A stretch of 64,000 nt of DNA from the NCBI RefSeq assembly GCF_001720165.1, contig NZ_MCRI01000007.1:24745-88744 (forward strand), given 5' to 3'. The notes beneath the pieces are model-generated. The model had not been told where the DNA came from and made no database searches. It saw only the letters and a program-made list of their open reading frames with translations. This DNA comes from Methylophaga muralis (GTDB lineage: Bacteria > Pseudomonadota > Gammaproteobacteria > Nitrosococcales > Methylophagaceae). Positions 57,084 to 64,000 of this stretch are shown here, one piece after another. Position 1 is the stretch's first letter. The number at the start of each line of letters is the position of its first letter. The translations under genes were made by a program, and so were the position numbers.

Positions 57084-58450
57084 TGAAGATGTCAAAACAG
57101 TTTAAATATCAGCATCGACTACAACAGATTATTTTTTACCTGTTATTACTGGTGGTCATTATCGCTGTAGCCATTTTATCCAATAGATATACTTTTGAGT
57201 CTGACTGGACAGCCAATCAACGTCACACTCTTTCAGCCAGTACCACCGAATTCTTGCGTTCACTTGATAGTCCCGTCTCAATTGAAGTGTTCATTAGCCC
57301 TGGAAATCAATACCAACAAGCGGCTGAAAACTTGTTAAACCGCTATCAGCAACATAGTTCGCTACTAAACATCACCTATATTGATCCGGTGACACAGCCG
57401 CAGCGGGTACGCGAACTTGCTATTCAACAGCAGGCTGAAATGGTGGTAACGGGTCAACAAGGTCAGCAGCACGTCTTTGATTTATCAGAACAATCCTTGA
57501 GTAATGCCATTATCAAAGTCAGCCGTAGTAATTTGCCCAAACTGGTGTTTATTACCGGCCATGGCGAACGCGATATTGTTGGCGATGCAGCATTTGATAT
57601 GGCGCAGTGGCGCAACCAACTGACTATCACTGGCTTTGATGTACAGTCGTTTTCGATGAGCGAAGCCATAAAAAACATCAGCACTGATGATAATGTTGTA
57701 TTGGTTATTGCCAGCTCTCAAAAGCCCTGGCCAGAAATTGATGTTGTTCTATTGAATGACTATCTACAGCAAGGTGGCAATCTGCTTTGGCTAAGCGAAC
57801 CGGATACTGATATTGGTCTTAATGCTATCAGTGAACAGCTTAATCTGGGTTTTGTACCTGGCACCATGGTGGATCCGAATGCAGCTAAGTTAGGCCTTGA
57901 GGATCCGCGTTTTGTGATTGTTACAGACTATGCCAATCATCCGGTTACTGCAGCAACTTCCAGTGTCACGTTGATGCCCGGCGCCCATGCCATGCAACTA
58001 TCTGAAGCAGAATCTGCCTGGCAAGTCACACAGTTAATGCAATCGCAAAGTGATAGCTGGTCTAAATTAGCGGATATTAATCCCACAGAGATGGACAGCT
58101 TGCAGTTTGACGAAGATCTGGATATCCCCGGCCCATTAATGCTGAGTGTGTTACTGGAAAAAAACCTTTCGGTTAACCAAAAGCAACGTGTGGCAGTGTT
58201 TGGTGACGGTGACTTTGTTTCCAATTTATATCTCGGCACTGCCGCTAATCTTGAACTGGCCATGGCTTTGGTCAACTGGCTGGTCGCTGAGGATGACTCT
58301 ATACAAATCCCGCTAATCAGAACCCGAGACAATCAACTGGTTTTAAGTGATCGACAATCGCTAATGATCGGAATAGGTTTTTTAGTTTTATTGCCTGTTA
58401 GCTTACTGCTCATTGGCTTATGCGTCTGGTGGGTTAGAAGGCGTCGATGA
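57083..58450 (+). CDS. GldG-like ABC-associated membrane protein
   Basis: A 455-residue protein with an N-terminal helix (about 15-34), a large extracytoplasmic part and a C-terminal helix (about 430-450). The region LVFITGHGERDI and VLLNDYLQQGGNLLWLSEPD is typical of the GldG/DUF4350-like transferrin-binding-type fold. A second ATG two codons in (57089) is an alternative start. It overlaps the DUF4340 gene by four bases. It acts presumably as an extracellular partner of the exporter. Confidence 0.9.
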   Translation: MKMSKQFKYQHRLQQIIFYLLLLVVIIAVAILSNRYTFESDWTANQRHTLSASTTEFLRSLDSPVSIEVFISPGNQYQQAAENLLNRYQQHSSLLNITYIDPVTQPQRVRELAIQQQAEMVVTGQQGQQHVFDLSEQSLSNAIIKVSRSNLPKLVFITGHGERDIVGDAAFDMAQWRNQLTITGFDVQSFSMSEAIKNISTDDNVVLVIASSQKPWPEIDVVLLNDYLQQGGNLLWLSEPDTDIGLNAISEQLNLGFVPGTMVDPNAAKLGLEDPRFVIVTDYANHPVTAATSSVTLMPGAHAMQLSEAESAWQVTQLMQSQSDSWSKLADINPTEMDSLQFDEDLDIPGPLMLSVLLEKNLSVNQKQRVAVFGDGDFVSNLYLGTAANLELAMALVNWLVAEDDSIQIPLIRTRDNQLVLSDRQSLMIGIGFLVLLPVSLLLIGLCVWWVRRRR

Positions 58451-59316
58451 AAAGCACCTACCTGACCAATCTACTATTGTTGGTGGTGGCGGTTCTGTTA
58501 ATTTGGTTGATGACGGAATCCAATTCACCACCATCAGTCATAACGATATCTGACAGCATTGATCCAACTCAGGTAACTGAGATAGAAATTCAGCGTAGAG
58601 AACAACAAACCATTCGATTACAACTGGATCAACAGTGGCAGTTAGTGCAACCCGTCAAAGCGCGAGCAAATCAAACCCGAATCAAGTTGTTATTGAGTCT
58701 GCTAGAGCAGCCCGTGCAAACACCTATTCAGGTCAAAGATAACACCGATCTTGCTGAATTTGGTTTGGCACAACCGAACTTAACCTTGCTATTTAATCAA
58801 CAAAAGTTTGCGTTTGGTGATACTGAATCGTTAAGTGGTCAACGTTATATTCAGCACAATCAACAGATTTATTTAATTCATGATGATATTTCGCCACTGC
58901 TCGGTGCCAGTGCCAGCAGTTTTGTCGATAACCGTTTATTGGACCCGATAAGTCAGATCCAGTCTATTCAGTTACCAGCATTACACGATGATAATGCTCA
59001 ATCACAAACTTCAGCATTATCGATTTATCAGCAAGACAATAATTGGCTTGCTAGTCCAGACAATCACAACCAAGACCAGCTGATAACACTTATACAGAAT
59101 TGGCAGCAAGCTTATGCTATGCAAGTGGTTATCAACGCAGATATCGACTTGGCAGACGACAAGCCGGTAGTACTGATCGAATTAGCCGATAATACTCAAC
59201 GCAAATTTGTTGTCTCGCATAATAACGATAGCCTGACCTTAACTGATCCGCAGCTGCAATTGCAGTATCAATTCCCGGCTCAAATTATCAACGCCCTGTT
59301 CTCAATAAACGATTAA
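58447..59316 (+). CDS. DUF4340 protein
   Basis: A 289-residue protein with an N-terminal helix (about 5-22) and a periplasmic part containing the DUF4340 pattern: QLDQQWQLVQPVKARANQTRIKLLLSLLEQP then LAEFGLAQPNLTLLF and a FAFGDTESLSGQRYI strand repeated later with FVSHNNDSL. Family members regularly follow GldG-like genes. Function unknown. It is coupled upstream by a four-base overlap and has mutM three bases after. Confidence 0.87.
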   Translation: MKSTYLTNLLLLVVAVLLIWLMTESNSPPSVITISDSIDPTQVTEIEIQRREQQTIRLQLDQQWQLVQPVKARANQTRIKLLLSLLEQPVQTPIQVKDNTDLAEFGLAQPNLTLLFNQQKFAFGDTESLSGQRYIQHNQQIYLIHDDISPLLGASASSFVDNRLLDPISQIQSIQLPALHDDNAQSQTSALSIYQQDNNWLASPDNHNQDQLITLIQNWQQAYAMQVVINADIDLADDKPVVLIELADNTQRKFVVSHNNDSLTLTDPQLQLQYQFPAQIINALFSIND

Positions 59317-59319
59317 CAC

Positions 59320-60138
59320 ATGCCAGAATTACCTGAAGTTGAAACTACCCGCAGTGGCATCGCGCCATATATCGAAAACCAGCAGGTGCAGCAGGTTATC
59401 ATCCGTGATGCTCGTCTACGCTGGCCCATCACCGATAAACTTGATGAAAAACTCTGTGGTCAGATAATTCAATCGGTCAGCCGCCGCGCCAAATATTTAC
59501 TGCTCAATACTGCTGATGGCACCTTGTTTATTCATCTGGGCATGTCGGGTCGGTTACGCATTCTGACTGCGTTTCAGCCTGCCGAAAAACACGATCACGT
59601 CGACATTGTTTTTGCCAATAACATTATTCTGCGCTTTACCGATCCACGTCGTTTTGGGGCGATTTTGTGGACCAGCGAACCGCCTTTGCAACATCCATTA
59701 TTAAGTCATTTAGGTCCAGAGCCGCTGGATGATGAGTTTACTGCAACCTATTTATTGCAACGTAGTCGCAAGCGTCAGATCAGTATCAAAACCTTTATCA
59801 TGAATGCTGAAATAGTGGTGGGTGTTGGGAATATCTATGCCAGTGAATCGCTGTTTTTGTCTGGTATTCATCCGCAACTCATCGCGGCAAACCTGACAAA
59901 AAATCAAGCTGAAAAGCTGGTCGATGCCATTAAACTGACCTTAAAAAAAGCGATTGCCGCGGGTGGAACAACATTAAGGGATTTTCGTGACAGTGAAGGC
60001 AAACCGGGTTATTTCGCACAGGAATTATGGGTCTATGCCCGGCAAAATCAAGGCTGTAAAAAATGTGGCCACCCGATTGAACTGATTCGACAGGCAAATC
60101 GGGCGACCTATTTCTGCCCACAATGCCAAAAACGGTAG
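59320..60138 (+). CDS. mutM: Formamidopyrimidine-DNA glycosylase
   Basis: A 272-residue base-excision repair enzyme removing 8-oxoguanine and formamidopyrimidines. The catalytic N-terminus PELPEVETTRSGI (Pro2, Glu3), Lys58 in RRAKYLLL, H2TH segment EIVVGVGNIYASESLFLSGI and a C-terminal zinc finger CKKCGHPIEL...FCPQCQ are intact. Its position three bases after DUF4340 suggests co-transcription with the ABC operon. Confidence 0.97.
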   Translation: MPELPEVETTRSGIAPYIENQQVQQVIIRDARLRWPITDKLDEKLCGQIIQSVSRRAKYLLLNTADGTLFIHLGMSGRLRILTAFQPAEKHDHVDIVFANNIILRFTDPRRFGAILWTSEPPLQHPLLSHLGPEPLDDEFTATYLLQRSRKRQISIKTFIMNAEIVVGVGNIYASESLFLSGIHPQLIAANLTKNQAEKLVDAIKLTLKKAIAAGGTTLRDFRDSEGKPGYFAQELWVYARQNQGCKKCGHPIELIRQANRATYFCPQCQKR

Positions 60139-60145
60139 GTCTGGA

Positions 60146-60430
60146 TTATTGTTCTGAAAAATACTCTGCCAGCAGGCGAATTTCTTTCTCGGTATATGCC
60201 GCAGCATGATGCCGCATCACTGAAGATTCCCTCGCTCCACTGACAAAATCCTGCATTTGCTGAATAAAATAATCTTGCTGCAAACCGGCCAGTTTTGGCA
60301 TCTCACCTTTGCTGTGTCCATTGGTACCATGACAGCCCGCACAGGATGATGCCAGTAAAGCTATATTTGGTTCAGCATTAACCTCGGTCCACGTCAGAAG
60401 TAATGCCAGATATATCAACAATCGTTTCAT
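60146..60430 (-). CDS. Monohaem class I cytochrome c, FccA/SoxE-like
   Basis: A 94-residue exported cytochrome. Signal peptide 1-19 (ending VNA), haem-binding CAGCH (residues 30-34), and the arrangement EMPKLAGLQQDYFIQQMQDF and SVMRHHAAAYTEKEI closely resembles the cytochrome subunit of flavocytochrome c sulfide dehydrogenase (single-haem form). Alternative: a c553/c4-like electron carrier. ATG 60430 has AAGGGAAA upstream; the frame to 60448 is an unsupported extension. It converges with mutM at the stop ends. Confidence 0.82.
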   Translation of the reverse strand: MKRLLIYLALLLTWTEVNAEPNIALLASSCAGCHGTNGHSKGEMPKLAGLQQDYFIQQMQDFVSGARESSVMRHHAAAYTEKEIRLLAEYFSEQ

Positions 60431-60507
60431 AATTTCCCTTTCGCCCATTTCACGGCGATGATTCTAGCTACGTTATAATACCCACCCCATTTTATGCAAA
60501 GCCATTG

Positions 60508-61476
60508 ATGACTGAAATTATTAAACTAGATGCCACTATTCCCGAGTCATTAAGTGGCTTGCGTGTTGATCAAGCCCTGGCACAGCTGTTTTCTGAGTAT
60601 TCACGCGGGCAGCTGACAAAATGGATCAAAGCCGGGGATGTCTTGCTGAATCAGCAAATCTGCCGTCCAAAAGATGCTGTACGTACTGGCGATCAGATTG
60701 AAATTGCCGCACAACAAGTTATTCACGACGATAACTGGAAGGCCGAACCGATCGCTCTGGATATCATTTATGAAGATGAAGAAGTATTAATCATCAATAA
60801 AGCGGCTGGCATGGTAGTGCACCCCGGCGCAGGTAATCAGAATGGCACGATGGTCAATGCTCTATTGGCTCACGCACCGCAACTAATCCATGTCCCACGT
60901 GCCGGTATTGTGCATCGTATTGATAAAGACACCACCGGATTATTGATGGTCGCCAAAACCTTGCAGGCACACCATTCTCTAATCAGTCAGTTGCAACAAC
61001 GCAGTGTGATTCGTGAATATCAGGCCATTGCCTGTGGGGTGTTTACTGCTGGCGGCACTGTCGATGAACCGATCGGCCGTCATAATATTGATCGTAAACG
61101 TATGGCAGTGACACAAAACGGTAAAATTGCCGTGACACACTACCGAGTTGAAGAACGCTTTCGTGCGCACACCCATCTGCGTTGCAAACTGGAAACCGGA
61201 CGTACCCATCAGATCCGCGTGCATATGGCATATATCCGGCATCCTTTGTTAGGTGATCCTTTATACGGCGGTCGTTTCAAAATTCCTAAAGGGATGACCG
61301 AAAGCTGTCTGGCCGCGTTATTGAATATAAGACGTCAGGCTTTGCATGCCGGGTTATTAGGTTTTGATCATCCTGCCACGGGTGAACCTGTCAGCTGGCA
61401 AATCCCGTTACCCGCTGATATGCAGCGATTACTGGAAGTGCTGCGCGAGGATACAAACAGTCATACTGATCAATAA
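60508..61476 (+). CDS. rluD: 23S rRNA pseudouridine(1911/1915/1917) synthase
   Basis: A 322-residue protein with an S4 RNA-binding domain (about 15-75) and a catalytic domain with the aspartate in GIVHRIDKDTTGLLMVAKT, plus RTHQIRVHMAYIRHPLLGDPLYG. RluD modifies helix 69 of 23S rRNA. RluC or RluA are alternatives but the RIDKDTTG and length fit RluD. ATG 60508 replaces a TTG at 60505. Gap of 12 bases to the next gene. Confidence 0.93.
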   Translation: MTEIIKLDATIPESLSGLRVDQALAQLFSEYSRGQLTKWIKAGDVLLNQQICRPKDAVRTGDQIEIAAQQVIHDDNWKAEPIALDIIYEDEEVLIINKAAGMVVHPGAGNQNGTMVNALLAHAPQLIHVPRAGIVHRIDKDTTGLLMVAKTLQAHHSLISQLQQRSVIREYQAIACGVFTAGGTVDEPIGRHNIDRKRMAVTQNGKIAVTHYRVEERFRAHTHLRCKLETGRTHQIRVHMAYIRHPLLGDPLYGGRFKIPKGMTESCLAALLNIRRQALHAGLLGFDHPATGEPVSWQIPLPADMQRLLEVLREDTNSHTDQ

Positions 61477-61488
61477 GAGGATCTAAGC

Positions 61489-62682
61489 GTGAAGGCAAAC
61501 AACAATCTGAAGAATGTTATCAGCGTGTTTTTCGCCTTTCTCAAATTGGGTCTGACTGCGTTTGGCGGACCAATTGCCCACATAGGCTATTACCGCACTG
61601 AATTTATCAGCAAACGTCAATGGCTTACTGAGCAACAGTTTTCTCAATTACTTGCTGTAACGCAGTTTCTGCCCGGTCCGGCCAGCAGCCAGATGGGCTT
61701 TTCTATTGGTTTATTTCGCGCCGGCTGGATGGGCGCTATTGCCGCCTTTATTGCGTTTACCCTGCCCTCTGCAATACTGCTGTTTGCTTTTGCCAGTGTC
61801 GCCCATCATATGAACAATACGATAGGAACGGCCATTATTGATGGTTTAAAACTGGTCGCTGTCGCTGTCGTCGCCCATGCTGTTATCAGTATGGCTCAGA
61901 AATTAACTCCAGACTGGCAACGTATTTTGATTGCCCTATTAAGTTTTGCACTGCTGCTGATCTTTAAATTGGCAATTATGCAAATCGCCGTAATAATCTT
62001 GGGTGGTCTGGCCGGATGGTTTTTATGTCGCCAGCAACAACTGTCAGCGGATTTTAAATTCCCGGTCAATTACGGCAAACAAACTGCCTGGATCTTATTC
62101 AGCCTGTTCATGTTGCTGCTTATTCTCAGTCTGTTTGCTGGTAGCCAGCTCAATGTGACTAATATGCTAGCTGGTTTTTATCAGGCCGGTGCTTTGGTAT
62201 TTGGTGGTGGCCATGTTGTGTTGCCATTACTGGAACAGCAGACGGTTGCCACTGGCTGGCTCACTACCGATCAGTTTTTAACCGGTTATGGTGCTGCTCA
62301 GGCAGTTCCAGGCCCAATGTTTACGCTTGCAACCTATCTTGGCGCAGAAATACCAACACAGTTGCCATCCGGCTGGAATGCCCTGCTCGCCACACTGGCA
62401 ATTTTTATTCCGGGATTTCTATTATTGCTGGCGATGTTACCGCTGTGGCAACAACTAGCTCATCTACCCAACGCCGGTGCGGTGGTAGCTGGAATCAACG
62501 CCGCTGTAGTGGGTTTATTAGCTGCGGCTTTGTATGATCCTATTATCACCGAAGGCGTTAATCACTGGCTGGATTTACTGATTGCCCTTGGTGGTTTTTT
62601 AATTATTTTCGTGCTGAAGCGCTCTGCATTATGGACGGTGCTGTTCTGTGTCGCTGCCTCAGTTGCAGTTGCATTAATCTAA
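61489..62682 (+). CDS. chrA: Chromate transporter family (ChrA-type) protein
   Basis: A 397-residue membrane protein with about ten helices in two homologous halves. The CHR domain opens with FLKLGLTAFGGPIAHIGYYRTEF and QLLAVTQFLPGPASSQMGFSIGLFRAG; the second half repeats GALVFGGGHVVLPLLEQQTV and AAQAVPGPMFTLATYLGA. ChrA proteins export chromate, probably by anion exchange, though many homologues have other or unknown anions. GTG start has AGAGGA about eight bases upstream. It is probably co-transcribed with rluD by proximity only. Confidence 0.9.
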   Translation: MKANNNLKNVISVFFAFLKLGLTAFGGPIAHIGYYRTEFISKRQWLTEQQFSQLLAVTQFLPGPASSQMGFSIGLFRAGWMGAIAAFIAFTLPSAILLFAFASVAHHMNNTIGTAIIDGLKLVAVAVVAHAVISMAQKLTPDWQRILIALLSFALLLIFKLAIMQIAVIILGGLAGWFLCRQQQLSADFKFPVNYGKQTAWILFSLFMLLLILSLFAGSQLNVTNMLAGFYQAGALVFGGGHVVLPLLEQQTVATGWLTTDQFLTGYGAAQAVPGPMFTLATYLGAEIPTQLPSGWNALLATLAIFIPGFLLLLAMLPLWQQLAHLPNAGAVVAGINAAVVGLLAAALYDPIITEGVNHWLDLLIALGGFLIIFVLKRSALWTVLFCVAASVAVALI

Positions 62683-63885
62683 TCTGGAAAAAGAAAACAG
62701 CTCTGCCAATGGATGCTCGCGCTGTTCGATATTGGCTCTTAATAAGGCAGCGCCAATCATGCTGTAAGTAATACCATTTCCACCATAAGCCATGGCAAAC
62801 TGCACGCGTTCACCATATTGCTTATGTGGACCAAAAAACGGCAATCCATCCTCGGTTTCGGCAAAAGTGCCGGCCCAGGAAAATGTCGGGTTCATTGGTA
62901 ATTTTGGAAAAAGTTTTTCGACTTTCTTCGCCAGAGTTTGGGCTTTTTTATCTACCCGTTTATCCCGTTTTGCCGGAATATCGATATCATCATCTTCTCC
63001 ACCGACCAGCAAACGACCATCGCCGGTAGTTCGCATATAAAGATAAGGCCTGGCGGATTCCCACATCATGGTTTTATTTAGTTCGCCCAGTAATTCGGGA
63101 TTTATCGGGTCGGTAATAAAAGCATAGCTGCTACGGTTTGATGCTACATTTTGTTTAAGTAATTTCTGGCTGGCATAGCCTGTCGCCACAATCACATACT
63201 GGCAACTGATTTTATGGCCGGTTGTGGTGAGTAATTCAACCGAATCTGCTGACGGTTTCAGTTGCTTGATTTCAGTGCGGTCAAATACCTTATGGCCGCT
63301 ATTGTGCAATCGGTCCAATAGTTTAGAAGCAAGCCGATAGGGATCAATTCGTGCAGCCAGTTTACTAAGAATGGCACCGGGCGATTTAAAGCCATAAGCT
63401 TTTTTTATCGCATCCGGCTCTAGCCATTCAACATCAAATCCATGTTTTTGTCGCAACAAAAATTCGTCTTTGAGCGACTGTTTATCACGGTTGCGACTGG
63501 CGTAATACAAACTTTCCTGCATTTCGAAATCAACATCACCTACTGTTTCAGCAAGTTTTTGAAGATCGGTAATGGCTTCTGCACAAGCCCGATAGGCTTT
63601 TAAGGCATCAACCTCGCCATACAAAGCTGCAAGCTCGGTCAGATGGGTATCTATTTCATATTGCAGTAATGCCGTACTGGCGGCGGTGCTGCCCCAGCCG
63701 ATATCCCGCTGTTCTATAACTGCGACTGCATAGCCATTTGAACTCAGATCGTCAGCAATCAAAGCCCCGGTAATACCACCCCCGATAATTGCCACATCAC
63801 ACACAATATCCTGGTCCAGCGCCGGAAAGGTTCGCATTAATCCATTTTTAATCGCCCAGAAGGGATAACCGCTTTTCAGATCCAT
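62674..63885 (-). CDS. FAD-dependent oxidoreductase (DAO family)
   Basis: A 403-residue enzyme of the D-amino-acid-oxidase-like fold. The FAD-binding motif is CDVAIIGGGITGALIADDLSSNGYAVAVIEQRD near residue 28, followed by GWGSTAASTALLQYEID. C-terminal WAGTFAETEDGLPFFG and AYGGNGITYSMIGA complete the FAD site. Members oxidise amine or alcohol substrates (for example glycine, sarcosine, glycerol-3-phosphate); which one is not shown. No membrane or signal segments. It converges with the chrA-like gene with a nine-base overlap. Confidence 0.88.
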   Translation of the reverse strand: MDLKSGYPFWAIKNGLMRTFPALDQDIVCDVAIIGGGITGALIADDLSSNGYAVAVIEQRDIGWGSTAASTALLQYEIDTHLTELAALYGEVDALKAYRACAEAITDLQKLAETVGDVDFEMQESLYYASRNRDKQSLKDEFLLRQKHGFDVEWLEPDAIKKAYGFKSPGAILSKLAARIDPYRLASKLLDRLHNSGHKVFDRTEIKQLKPSADSVELLTTTGHKISCQYVIVATGYASQKLLKQNVASNRSSYAFITDPINPELLGELNKTMMWESARPYLYMRTTGDGRLLVGGEDDDIDIPAKRDKRVDKKAQTLAKKVEKLFPKLPMNPTFSWAGTFAETEDGLPFFGPHKQYGERVQFAMAYGGNGITYSMIGAALLRANIEQREHPLAELFSFSRLD

Positions 63886-64000
63886 TTGTTGCTGTCTTTT
63901 TGTTTAACAGAGAGGATTGAGCATAGCTGAATTTATCCGACTTATAGCTAACCTTGGTTAAATCGCGGCAATTAATTGATATTTAATAATGGCAGGCTTT

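Overview
The window looks like an ordinary chromosomal stretch of a free-living, aerobic gammaproteobacterium of moderate GC content. Supporting markers are the mreBCD-mrdAB-mltB-rlpA-dacA-ybeD-lipBA cell-wall/lipoate block, the efp-epmA-epmB set, gluQ, rluD, a seven-gene Mrp Na+/H+ antiporter, CcoG for cbb3 oxidase, a flavocytochrome-c-type sulfide dehydrogenase flavoprotein, a TRAP transporter and a PEP-CTERM surface protein. The mix fits a marine or salt-adapted lineage (Thiotrichales or Methylophaga-like is my guess, low confidence). I saw no phage, insertion sequence, CRISPR, rRNA or tRNA.

Layout. 1-6 kb: the end of a cold-shock/Excalibur membrane protein, a FucP-like sugar permease, a thioesterase/glutamine-amidotransferase pair, a lipoprotein, two small membrane proteins, a gamma-glutamylcyclotransferase and gluQ. 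6.2-12 kb: the overlapping mrpABCDEFG operon. 12-15 kb: two small unknowns and a diguanylate cyclase. 14.8-19 kb: a copper P-type ATPase broken by two compensating single-base shifts, and an SLC13/TrkA-C permease. 19-23.5 kb: an acetyltransferase-nitrilase fusion, ccoG and a MocR regulator with an operator-like repeat cluster. 23.7-29.5 kb: two periplasmic-sensor c-di-GMP proteins around a frameshifted RNA ligase (thpR), then yaaA and a DUF4389 protein. 29.7-32.8 kb: TRAP permeases without a binding protein and a frameshifted PEP-CTERM protein. 32.8-35.5 kb: EF-P and both its beta-lysylation enzymes. 35.5-49.3 kb: citrate synthase, then a tightly packed minus-strand run (read mreB towards the FAD sulfide dehydrogenase) linking rod-shape determination, peptidoglycan remodelling, D-amino acid metabolism and lipoate synthesis. 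49.4-54.1 kb: gatC-gatA (gatB is not here), an AlsS-type acetolactate synthase, a TlpA-like thioredoxin, rpmB-rpmG. 54.1-60.1 kb: an EAL-HDOD protein, a GldA/F/G-like ABC system, a DUF4340 protein and mutM. 60.1-64 kb: a monohaem cytochrome resembling the sulfide dehydrogenase cytochrome, rluD, a ChrA-type transporter and a FAD oxidoreductase.

The points most worth a second look are: (i) four single-base frameshifts in otherwise well-conserved genes, all explicable as homopolymer-length changes, which argues for sequence error as much as decay; (ii) mreC, whose conserved N-terminal peptide begins at an ATT codon; (iii) a terminator-like hairpin between mreB and mreC; (iv) repeated TTGTATG/CATACAA heptamers and a long hairpin upstream of the MocR gene; (v) the cytochrome and flavoprotein parts of a sulfide dehydrogenase lying about 22 kb apart. 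I did not find a convincing entirely new system. No gene-free stretch exceeds 300 bases; the longest (5943-6232) is described.
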